Of a stretch of 47,477 bases of DNA, positions 17,705-25,230 are shown piece by piece. The notes below the pieces were generated by a model. The model was given only the letters and a program-made list of their open reading frames with translations, was not told the DNA's origin and did no database searches. Location: contig CANPXN010000019.1 of the NCBI GenBank assembly GCA_947586185.1, forward strand, positions 1 to 47,477, given 5' to 3'. A program made the translations under genes and the position numbers. Position 1 is the stretch's first letter, and every line of letters begins with the position of its first letter. Source of the DNA: an uncultured Clostridia bacterium (GTDB lineage: Bacteria; Bacillota; Clostridia; Oscillospirales; Ruminococcaceae).

Positions 17705-18131
17705 TACATTCAGTCCTTATGTCCTGACGGAGCATATTGCGGATCTTTTCAAGATTTTTTGCAATTTTGTCCATGGTGCAGATGATCTGTTCCAGCTGGA
17801 GTTTTTCTGAGCTGTCGATAATTCCGTCCTCCAATATTTCTACCAGCTGCTGTGAAATATCGGTCATATCATAGGATGAGCTGAGAAATTGAACAATCAT
17901 GCGGTCAAGGCTTTCGGAGGAGGTCAAGTTTATTTGCTTATCCCTGAGGAGATAATCTATAGTTACCTGAAAATAGTCGCTTAAAGCTATAAGCTTGTCA
18001 ACCTCCGGGAGAGAAATTCCGGACTCCCATTTTGAAACGGTCTGACGGCTTATGCCAAATTTTTCAGCAAGCTCCTCCTGAGAAAAACCGCTTTTTATAC
18101 GAAGATTTCTGAGTTTTTCTGAAAATTTCAT
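17682..18131 (-). CDS. XRE-family regulator with helical C-terminal domain
   Basis: 149 residues. The N-terminal helix-turn-helix is LRIKSGFSQEELAEKFGIS then RQTVSKWESGISLPEVDKL (about 9-50). A linker leads to a C-terminal helical, charged region (about 90-149) with EKLQLEQIICTMDKIAKNLE, likely for dimerisation or partner binding. The start at 18131 is chosen because AGGAAAT lies upstream of it; the first ATG in the frame (18149) has no site. It overlaps the JAMM peptidase gene, so the two are translated from one transcript. Confidence 0.85.
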   Translation of the reverse strand: MKFSEKLRNLRIKSGFSQEELAEKFGISRQTVSKWESGISLPEVDKLIALSDYFQVTIDYLLRDKQINLTSSESLDRMIVQFLSSSYDMTDISQQLVEILEDGIIDSSEKLQLEQIICTMDKIAKNLEKIRNMLRQDIRTECNDKNKKS

Positions 18132-18256
18132 GCTTTTATTTCCTTTCATGCGAAGTTGAATAATTCAGTGCAGTATTTTTATTATAACTCATTTTATATT
18201 TTGAATCAACCAACCTGTCTGCGCACAGCTGCAACTTAAAGGTGCATCCTACAACG

Positions 18257-18285
18257 AAAAAGAGCGCTTAAAAACGCTCTTTTTT
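18257..18285. terminator. Terminator of the TPR gene
   Basis: AAAAAGAGCG pairs with CGCTCTTTTT around an 8-base loop, directly after the minus-strand stop at 18293. Confidence 0.8.
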
Positions 18286-18292
18286 ATGTGCT

Positions 18293-19336
18293 TTATTTGT
18301 CTTCCTGAGCCGCCTGGTCAGCCTGCATTTTTTCTCTCAGCTTATCCATCATGTCTTTGACCTCAAGGTCATTTGTAAGGTCATGAACCATGTTCAGATA
18401 GAACATAGCTTCGTTAGGAGAACCGCCGTTGTCGATACAGTATTTTCCCAGTGAGTATGCAATATTTACAACATCCTGGTTTGGTCCGTTCGGAATGTCA
18501 TATTTTTCAAATGCCGCCAGAACCTCAGCTCTTGTAGGCGGAGCAACCTTTTTTCCTGTAAGGGCGCTTATATGCTGAAGCTCGCCTGCAACGTTTACAT
18601 TTTCCGCATAAAGGAGGCTCTCGTAATAGAAAGCCACTGCTGAGTCGTAATCCTTTACGTTTATAGCGTAAAATCCTAAATTGCAGTAACATCTTGCAAT
18701 TGCGTAAGGAGTGTTTGCTATTTTAAGGGTATCCTTAACACATTCAAGGAGCTGTTCATCCTCCAGCAGCAGCTTGAATGCTTCCGCAAGCTCATATCTT
18801 GGCTCAGGGTTTACCGGATTGAAGCGTATTGCCTTTTCAAGCACCGGAACAGCCTCCTGAGGCTTGCGCAATTCAACAAGTATGTATCCATAGAACGAAA
18901 GCATTTTTGAAAAGTCAAAAGGCGTTCTCTCATGGCGTTTTGTCGGCTTATACATATGAACATAAAGATATTCTTCAAAAGGATTTCTGAAAGAGAACCT
19001 GTTTGACTCTTCCGTTGAGCTGAAATGCTTTTCGGCATGCTCCTCGATCTTTGAAAGGATCTCAGCAGCGTCTTTAAGCTTTCCCTCGTTTGCAGCCTTT
19101 ACTGCTTCATTGTAATGCTGGTCGATACGCTTGCTGCCGATAAACATAACTTCTTTCAGACGTTCCTTCTGGTCGTCGGATAAAAGTGCAAATGTCATTT
19201 CGCTGATAGCCTGCAATATCTCAACTGCATTTTCATGAGCGGCATATTTTTCAGCCTGCTCTGCAAGATATACTGCGTCGGCTTTATTGTCTCCGGTAAG
19301 ACCGGCTCTTACTGCTTCTATAATATCATTAACCAT
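18293..19336 (-). CDS. TPR-repeat protein of unknown function
   Basis: 347 residues, soluble, no signal peptide. Helical repeats are visible: FYGYILVELRKPQEAVPVLEKAIRFNP (about 148-175), EPRYELAEAFKLL, then YAIARCYCNLGFYAINVKDYDSAVAFYYESL. An N-terminal helical region (1-110) is charged and lacks clear TPR consensus. TPR proteins act as adaptors in complexes; no partner can be named from the neighbours. It has its own promoter (19371-19399) and terminator and a good AAGGAG site, so it is a single-gene unit. Confidence 0.8.
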   Translation of the reverse strand: MVNDIIEAVRAGLTGDNKADAVYLAEQAEKYAAHENAVEILQAISEMTFALLSDDQKERLKEVMFIGSKRIDQHYNEAVKAANEGKLKDAAEILSKIEEHAEKHFSSTEESNRFSFRNPFEEYLYVHMYKPTKRHERTPFDFSKMLSFYGYILVELRKPQEAVPVLEKAIRFNPVNPEPRYELAEAFKLLLEDEQLLECVKDTLKIANTPYAIARCYCNLGFYAINVKDYDSAVAFYYESLLYAENVNVAGELQHISALTGKKVAPPTRAEVLAAFEKYDIPNGPNQDVVNIAYSLGKYCIDNGGSPNEAMFYLNMVHDLTNDLEVKDMMDKLREKMQADQAAQEDK

Positions 19337-19370
19337 TTTTTACTCCTTGAAATTGATTTTGGATAAGTTT

Positions 19371-19399
19371 ATTATACAATAGATTTTATAAAAAAGCAA
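19371..19399 (-). promoter_or_regulatory. Sigma-A promoter of the TPR gene
   Basis: On the minus strand: TTGCTT (19394-19399), 17-base spacer, TATAAT (19371-19376), 34 bases before the start codon. Confidence 0.8.
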
Positions 19400-19538
19400 G
19401 CATAATGTATACCTATTTGTATATTTTATAGAAAACGACAAGTTTATTTGGTGTTTACAATTTTCCGATATGCACGTAGTGAACGCAGTGAGCGGATGTT
19501 CGTGGCATCAGAAAGGTATCAGCTGAAAGCAGGAGTTG

Positions 19539-20642
19539 TCAGCTTCTGCCTTCAGTTTTATTCCCTATGAGCCTCCCAAGCTTCGCTGCGCCGGCAAAAA
19601 GCCATTGTCTTAGCTGTTCGATACAGCCGCAGAAAATGAATATGCCGATACAGATCGCAGCGATTTTAAGTGGGTAAAGGTGTGTGCTGTAAAATGATTT
19701 TTCGTTTACTGAAAATACTTCCTGCCAGATGTGATCACGGACATATTTGTTGTCGTGTATCATATAAATTCCAAAGGTAAGTCCTGCGATATGGTTTACC
19801 GCTGCGGACTTGAACTTTATATCTCTGAAAAACAGAAGCAGGCATATGCACTGGATAACTGCAAAAGGATTTGAATTATAGTCAACGATGCCGTAATAAT
19901 CAGGAAAGACTCTGTAAAGCACATAGTTTACAGCGGTCATGAGTATGAATACTGCAAGGTATCTAAAACGGCATTTTTCATGGGGAGTGGTGTGGAGTCT
20001 TAAAAATCCTCCTAAGATATACATGAACGCAAAGCCGTAAAGACTTTTTCCACCTTCGATATTAATGACGTATTTTGTGGAGATCACTTCCTTTAAATCT
20101 TCAAGCTCCGTAAGGGGTGACCATACCGAAAAGAGCAGAAACAAAAATCCCAATAGGAAGGCGTATTCCTTTGCATTAAGGCTTATAAGACATCTGTTTA
20201 TAAAAGGACTCAGTATGAGCAGGATAATATATACGCTCATAAAATACCATAGTCTTGATGTGACCGGGAGAAACGCCTGTACCTTAGTCTCAGTGTTTTC
20301 AAGCTCCCACAGGTTTAAAAGCTGCCCTCCGAAAGCAAGGAGCAGGGAATAGAACAGCATTGGCAGATATATTTTGGGCAGCCGTTTTCCCATTTGTCCC
20401 ACAGTTTTATTTGATGTAACAGAAAAATATCCAAAAATGAGAATGAAGACATATACCGGACAGCGGCTTGAAAGCCATGTGACCATATAAAGAAGCTCAT
20501 GCTTTCCGCCAAGGGAAAAGGCTTGTTCCCGGTAGCCTCCGTGGTCGCATATATGCAGAAAAATAACCTGGAGCATCATAATGATCCTCAGAAGCTCAAT
20601 TCCGGAATCACGCATTGCTTTTTTGCTTTTTAATTCATTCAT
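19539..20642 (-). CDS. Membrane acyltransferase, acyltransferase-3 family
   Basis: 367 residues with about ten hydrophobic helices. The N-terminus IELLRIIMMLQVIFLHICDHGG matches the acyltransferase-3 (OafA/WecH/NodX) pattern with its conserved Arg-...-His, and RLWYFMSVYIILLILSPFINR is the typical fourth-to-fifth helix region. These enzymes move O-acetyl or related acyl groups onto cell-surface glycans or lipids. The start at 20642 follows AGGAGG with 6-base spacing; an upstream in-frame start lacks a site. No glycan gene cluster surrounds it, so the acceptor is unknown. Confidence 0.85.
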   Translation of the reverse strand: MNELKSKKAMRDSGIELLRIIMMLQVIFLHICDHGGYREQAFSLGGKHELLYMVTWLSSRCPVYVFILIFGYFSVTSNKTVGQMGKRLPKIYLPMLFYSLLLAFGGQLLNLWELENTETKVQAFLPVTSRLWYFMSVYIILLILSPFINRCLISLNAKEYAFLLGFLFLLFSVWSPLTELEDLKEVISTKYVINIEGGKSLYGFAFMYILGGFLRLHTTPHEKCRFRYLAVFILMTAVNYVLYRVFPDYYGIVDYNSNPFAVIQCICLLLFFRDIKFKSAAVNHIAGLTFGIYMIHDNKYVRDHIWQEVFSVNEKSFYSTHLYPLKIAAICIGIFIFCGCIEQLRQWLFAGAAKLGRLIGNKTEGRS

Positions 20643-20806
20643 ATGAATCCTCCTAAAGGCTTTCAAACTATTTTCAGCCTTTTTTCACATATATATCACA
20701 AAAGACGGATATAATACAATTGTACTTTGAAAGAAGTACAGCATTTCGATTTAACGTTTTACCCCAGCGTTAAATTCAAAATCCCCAATAATCCCTATAT
20801 CATGGC

Positions 20807-20833
20807 AAAAAGCTCCCTTCAGGGGGGCTTTTT
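20807..20833. terminator. Terminator of the small membrane protein gene
   Basis: AAAAAGCTCCC pairs with GGGGGGCTTTTT (one G-T pair) and lies after the minus-strand stop at 20849. Confidence 0.8.
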
Positions 20834-20848
20834 GTTTTAGGACTTCTT

Positions 20849-21250
20849 TTATTCAGAAAGGAATTTCTTCGCTCTGTTGTTTGTGCCAAGATAAAAGCCT
20901 GCTGTTCCCACTGCCCCTAATATTAAGGGATGCCAGAAGATCGAGCCAAGCGGAACAAAAAGCACTATAATTGCGGAAAAAACAGCAAATCTACCGATTA
21001 CCGGCAGCAGCGCTTTTTTAGCTCCGTTTTCTTTTATATCATGAAACAGTATAACTAAAAACATTATTCCTAATGTGGCAAAAATTGCGAACACGCTAAA
21101 GAATACGCAGGTAAGCATCAGAATAAAGAATGCTCCTGCGCCGGTATAAAATTTTAAAACAGAAAACACTATATACAACACAAGCATGACAAAAGACACT
21201 ACGATAAGCAAAGGGATATTTTTTAAAAGTGTTATTAAAAGCTTTTTCAT
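20849..21250 (-). CDS. Small integral membrane protein, unknown function
   Basis: 133 residues, mostly hydrophobic, with four likely helices (about 6-28, 34-70 as a long or broken pair, 85-115). A basic ending, TNNRAKKFLSE, probably lies in the cytoplasm. No family motif is recognised. The start at 21250 follows GGGGAG; an in-frame extension upstream is polar and lacks a site. It stands between the acyltransferase (same strand, about 200 bases downstream) and the divergent nad operon. Confidence 0.6.
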   Translation of the reverse strand: MKKLLITLLKNIPLLIVVSFVMLVLYIVFSVLKFYTGAGAFFILMLTCVFFSVFAIFATLGIMFLVILFHDIKENGAKKALLPVIGRFAVFSAIIVLFVPLGSIFWHPLILGAVGTAGFYLGTNNRAKKFLSE

Positions 21251-21417
21251 TTGAGATCTCCCCTTTATTTCAGAGCAGCATATATCTAAAAACTGTTTTA
21301 TCCGCCTTATGGACAACTGACAATTGAATTATAGACTATTTTACATATAATGTCAATGGGAAAAAGAATAATGAAGTTAAAGGGGAGAAAATTGAAAAAT
21401 TTTAGTAAATTTACATA

Positions 21418-21446
21418 GTGACAGAAAATCCCTCAAATGGTATAAT
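21418..21446 (+). promoter_or_regulatory. Promoter of the nadB-nadC operon
   Basis: GTGACA (21418-21423), 17-base spacer, TATAAT (21441-21446). The leader to nadB is about 100 bases and contains the hairpin at 21491-21526. Confidence 0.7.
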
Positions 21447-21490
21447 AGAATAAGTGTAGCTTTTGTTTCGAGTTGCCATAAGGCAGCGGC

Positions 21491-21526
21491 ACCGCAGCTT
21501 ATTACAACAAGCATGCGGTATTGCCT
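21491..21526. repeat. Small hairpin repeat in the nadB leader
   Basis: ACCGCA-GCTT pairs with AAGCATGCGGT around a short loop. The right flank GCGGTATTGCCTAA (21515-21528) is the reverse complement of the end of the 7632-7859 repeat. Confidence 0.5.
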
Positions 21527-21556
21527 AAAATAAACACGGAAAGATCGGGATTTTAT

Positions 21557-23008
21557 ATGCCAAAAAATTATGACGTTATAATTGCTGGAAGCGGTACTGC
21601 CGGACTTTATGCGGCGCTGAATCTTCCTGAGGAGCTGAAAATACTCATACTGTCGAAGAGGGAGCTTACCCTTTGTAATTCTGCTCTTGCACAGGGAGGA
21701 ATCGCCGGAGTTTACAACTCTCCGGAGGATAATGTTCAGCTTCACCAGAATGATACCATGATCGCCGGAGGCTTCAAGAACAATACTGAAACAGTACATA
21801 TTCTTGTTACCGAGGCGGCAAAGGATATCCAGGCTCTTCTTGACCTTGGGGTCGATTTTGACAGAAAGCCTGACGGCACTCTCCACCGTACTCTTGAGGG
21901 AGGGCACTGCCGTCACAGGATATTCCACCACAAGGACGCTACCGGATTTGAGATTCTTACCAAGCTCCTTGCAAAGGTTCAGACGCTGCCTAATGTGGAC
22001 ATACTGGAAAATACTTACATGTGCGGAATACATCGGACTTCTACCGGATTTTCAGTTGACACATGGAAGGACGGTGCAAATGCTTCTTTTAACAGCCATT
22101 TTCTTATACTTGCAACCGGAGGAATAGGAAGGGTATATGAGTTTACAACAAACTCCGCTATTGCAACCGGTGACGGAATCACTATGGCCTATGAGCTGGG
22201 AGCCGATATAAAGAATTTGAGTCTTGTTCAGTTCCATCCGACAGCCTTCAATAACCGTCATACAAGGGAATGCTTCCTTATTTCCGAGGCTGTAAGAGGC
22301 GAGGGGGCATATCTTCTCAACAAGAACGGCGAGAGATTTATGCAAAATTATGACGACAGACTGGAGCTTGCTCCAAGGGATGTTGTAAGTCATGCCATTA
22401 TTCTTGAGAGCAGAAAGCTCGACTCAACAGAGTTTTACATAGATATAACCCATAAGGATCCGGAATTTATAAAACAGAGATTTCCTATGATATATGAAAA
22501 CCTGTTAAAGCAGGGCTATGACCTGACCCGGGACAGAGTTCCGATATTCCCATGCCAGCACTATCTTATGGGAGGAATAAATGTTGACAGGTTTGCAAGA
22601 ACAAAAATAGACAACATGTATGCCTGCGGAGAGTGCTCCCATACGGGAGTTCACGGAAACAATCGTCTTGCAAGCAATTCGCTTCTGGAGGCTCTGGTAT
22701 TTTCAAGAAGAGCTGCCGGGGATATTGCTTCAAAGGCAAAGGCGCTGGGCGATGAATTTGAAGATTATGAATTTCCAAAGGTAGATGCATCAGAGCATAT
22801 TCCTCACGGCATAAGAACTGAGATACGCAGGATCATGCAGCAGAGCTATTTCGTTATCCCTGACCCGAAAGGCGCTGTGGAGGGCTTTGAACGTATAAAG
22901 GAGATCAGGAGCATGCTTGCTACGGGAAACTATATTGTGGATTCCGATTACATTGAAGCCAAATCTCTTGCCACAGTGGCTTATCTTATATTGAAAGAAG
23001 TTATATAG
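21557..23008 (+). CDS. nadB: L-aspartate oxidase
   Basis: 483 residues, a flavoprotein of the succinate dehydrogenase/fumarate reductase family. VIIAGSGTAGLYAALNLP (about 7-24) binds FAD; ALAQGGIAGV, HRIFHHKDATG, QFHPTAF, RGEGAYLLN, HYLMGGI and NRLASNSLLEALVFSRRAA follow in family order. It oxidises aspartate to iminoaspartate for quinolinate synthesis. The C-terminal helical part is shorter than in E. coli NadB, as in many Firmicutes. The ATG at 21557 starts homology directly; the Shine-Dalgarno is weak. nadC follows after 9 bases, but nadA, the usual partner, is not in this window. Confidence 0.95.
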   Translation: MPKNYDVIIAGSGTAGLYAALNLPEELKILILSKRELTLCNSALAQGGIAGVYNSPEDNVQLHQNDTMIAGGFKNNTETVHILVTEAAKDIQALLDLGVDFDRKPDGTLHRTLEGGHCRHRIFHHKDATGFEILTKLLAKVQTLPNVDILENTYMCGIHRTSTGFSVDTWKDGANASFNSHFLILATGGIGRVYEFTTNSAIATGDGITMAYELGADIKNLSLVQFHPTAFNNRHTRECFLISEAVRGEGAYLLNKNGERFMQNYDDRLELAPRDVVSHAIILESRKLDSTEFYIDITHKDPEFIKQRFPMIYENLLKQGYDLTRDRVPIFPCQHYLMGGINVDRFARTKIDNMYACGECSHTGVHGNNRLASNSLLEALVFSRRAAGDIASKAKALGDEFEDYEFPKVDASEHIPHGIRTEIRRIMQQSYFVIPDPKGAVEGFERIKEIRSMLATGNYIVDSDYIEAKSLATVAYLILKEVI

Positions 23009-23017
23009 GAGGACTGT

Positions 23018-23851
23018 ATGCTTACTCAGAGCTATATTGATAATATTATAAATACCGCTTTAAGCGAGGATATAAATTATATTGATGTGACTACGGATAA
23101 TCTTATTCCGGATAGTCATAAGAGCAGCGCATACCTTGTTGCAAAGGACAGCGGCGTACTTTGCGGAATAGATATTGCAATGAGAGTGTTTGATCTCATC
23201 GGCGGAGGCGTTGAGTACGAAATAAAAATAAAGGACGGCTCAGAAGTAAAAAAAGGCGACATTATCGCTGAAATGAGCGGCAGCACAAAAACTCTCCTGA
23301 AAGGGGAGAGGACAGCTCTTAATTTGCTCCAGCATATGTCGGGTATTGCCACTGCGACAAATAAATGCGTAAAGCTTGTGGAGGGAACAAACGCTTCTGT
23401 TACCGATACAAGAAAGACCCTTCCGGGACTTCGTGCATTACAGAAGTATGCCGTAACAGTCGGCGGAGGAAAAAACCACAGATTCAACCTTTCTGACGGA
23501 GCTATGCTCAAGGATAATCACCTTGACGCATACGGCGGAATTACAGGAGCGGTCACTGCGCTTCGTAAAAAAGCAGGGCATATGCTTAAAATTGAGGTTG
23601 AAGTAAGGAACCTTGACGAGCTGAGGGAGGCTCTTGACTGCGGCTGTGAAGTCATCATGCTTGACAATATGAGTGGCGAGGAAATGAAACAGGCTGTTCA
23701 GATCACTGCCGGAAGAGCAAAGCTTGAAGCCTCCGGTAATATTACTTTAGAAAATATAAGAGCTGTCGCAGAAACAGGTGTGGATATTATTTCTCTGGGA
23801 GCGCTTACGCATTCGGTAAAGTGTTTTGATATTTCAATGAGAATACAGTGA
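23018..23851 (+). CDS. nadC: Nicotinate-nucleotide pyrophosphorylase (quinolinate phosphoribosyltransferase)
   Basis: 277 residues, full length. Signatures are GERTALNLLQHMSGIAT (about 90-106), DTRKTLPGLRALQKYAV (about 129-145) and GGGKNHRFNLSDGAMLKDNH (about 149-168), which hold the Arg, Lys and His residues that bind quinolinate and PRPP, then EVEVRNLDEL and VIMLDNM. It converts quinolinate to nicotinate mononucleotide. GGAGG precedes the ATG, and it is cotranscribed with nadB. Confidence 0.96.
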   Translation: MLTQSYIDNIINTALSEDINYIDVTTDNLIPDSHKSSAYLVAKDSGVLCGIDIAMRVFDLIGGGVEYEIKIKDGSEVKKGDIIAEMSGSTKTLLKGERTALNLLQHMSGIATATNKCVKLVEGTNASVTDTRKTLPGLRALQKYAVTVGGGKNHRFNLSDGAMLKDNHLDAYGGITGAVTALRKKAGHMLKIEVEVRNLDELREALDCGCEVIMLDNMSGEEMKQAVQITAGRAKLEASGNITLENIRAVAETGVDIISLGALTHSVKCFDISMRIQ

Positions 23852-23908
23852 TGTTTTAACACCATAAAATATGACAATAATTTAGACAGAACAGTCAGGA
23901 GGGACGGC

Positions 23909-25120
23909 ATGCAGAAAAAATTTTCCTTGAAAAATAACCGCCTTGCTAAGACTATAATTGTCAGTGGCCTGATACTTATTGCAGCGCTATTTGTAATACT
24001 CAGATATGAGGGGTTCTTTGCGGTAATTTCAAAAGGTCTTTCCATATTCAGACCGGTTATAATCGGCGGAGTTATCGCTTTCGCTCTTAACAGACCTCTT
24101 AATTTTGCGTATGCAAAATACCGGAAGCTTTTCGGCGCTGTCAAAAGGGCGTTCAAGAAAAGGTTTGACAAAAAGGGCAGGATTTCAGATAGCGTTGGAC
24201 ATAAGGTCCCCTTTGCCTGTGCATGCTTTACTACCTATATTCTCACCTTTGCTATTATTACCGGAATAATATGCTTTATTGTTCCTCAGATATCCGACAG
24301 CGTGACGCTTTTCAAGGATAATTTCAATGTATACTTTGAAAACCTGAAGGTTTTCATGGAAAGGTTTAAGTTCATCGGCGATTCTGAGATATTTGCCAAG
24401 ATAGATTTGGATGAGATAGCAGGGAAGATAACTGAAAAGCTTTCGAGCCTTACGGAGTATATTCCTACAGTACTTGAAAAGACCTATGGTATAACAACAT
24501 CTATAATCGGAGTGATTGTTGACCTTGTTGTTGGAATAGTCTTTTCCATATATATTCTTATCGACAAGAAGAATCTTAAAAAATATGCTACTGTTCTTTC
24601 AAAGGCTGTAATAAAGAAAAATTATGATAAGTTTGAGAAAATGGTAGTCCTTTCCTATGACACCTTTTCAAAATTTATAAGCGGACAGGTTGCTGAGGCT
24701 TTTATCCTCGGAATACTCTGTTTTATCGGCATGAGCATATTTGGTTTTGATTATGCGCCTCTTATAAGCGTTATTATCGGTATCACAAACATGATCCCTA
24801 TTGCAGGACCGATTCTGGGAACGATACCATGTGCACTGATACTGCTGCTTGTAAAGCCTATTGATGCGGTATGGTTTGTAGTGTTTATCATTGTGATACA
24901 ACAGATCGACTCGAACCTTATATATCCTAAGGTAGTGGGAAATTCCATTGGTCTTCCGGCGCTGTGGGTTTTGTTTGCGATTACAGTGGGCGGAGGCCTT
25001 GGGGGAGTTCTGGGAATGATAATCGGAGTTCCTCTCATGTCCATTCTGTATACGCTTTTGGGCGAAAAGCTCAGTACGGAGCAGCAGGTACAGAATATCA
25101 AGGAACAGAAAATGGAGTAA
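23909..25120 (+). CDS. AI-2E family (PerM-like) transporter
   Basis: 403 residues with about eight membrane helices. The family pattern is clear: an N-terminal pair of helices with FRPVIIGGVIAFALNRPL, a variable helical extracytoplasmic region (about 135-190), GIVFSIYILIDKK, then the C-terminal set IPIAGPILGTIPCALILL and QQIDSNLIYPKVVGNSIGL. Members export diverse small molecules or ions, and the AI-2 role holds for few of them. GGAGGG lies before the ATG. It sits 57 bases after nadC on the same strand and may share that transcript. The terminator follows. Confidence 0.9.
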   Translation: MQKKFSLKNNRLAKTIIVSGLILIAALFVILRYEGFFAVISKGLSIFRPVIIGGVIAFALNRPLNFAYAKYRKLFGAVKRAFKKRFDKKGRISDSVGHKVPFACACFTTYILTFAIITGIICFIVPQISDSVTLFKDNFNVYFENLKVFMERFKFIGDSEIFAKIDLDEIAGKITEKLSSLTEYIPTVLEKTYGITTSIIGVIVDLVVGIVFSIYILIDKKNLKKYATVLSKAVIKKNYDKFEKMVVLSYDTFSKFISGQVAEAFILGILCFIGMSIFGFDYAPLISVIIGITNMIPIAGPILGTIPCALILLLVKPIDAVWFVVFIIVIQQIDSNLIYPKVVGNSIGLPALWVLFAITVGGGLGGVLGMIIGVPLMSILYTLLGEKLSTEQQVQNIKEQKME

Positions 25121-25126
25121 TAAAAT

Positions 25127-25161
25127 AACGGAGCTGCGTAAAAACCGCAGCTCCGTTACTT
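25127..25161. terminator. Terminator of the nad operon and AI-2E gene
   Basis: AACGGAGCTGCG pairs perfectly with CGCAGCTCCGTT around a 7-base loop. Confidence 0.88.
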
Positions 25162-25230
25162 TGTTTTGTTTATCTGATTTCTCTATACTATATATTTATC
25201 TTTTGTCCGCACATCGGGGTGTTCTTTTTT

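Noticed and set aside
19523-19555. Terminator hairpin at the end of the acyltransferase gene
   Set aside because: The arms match with several mismatches but overlap the coding end, leave almost no loop, and have no T run on the minus strand.
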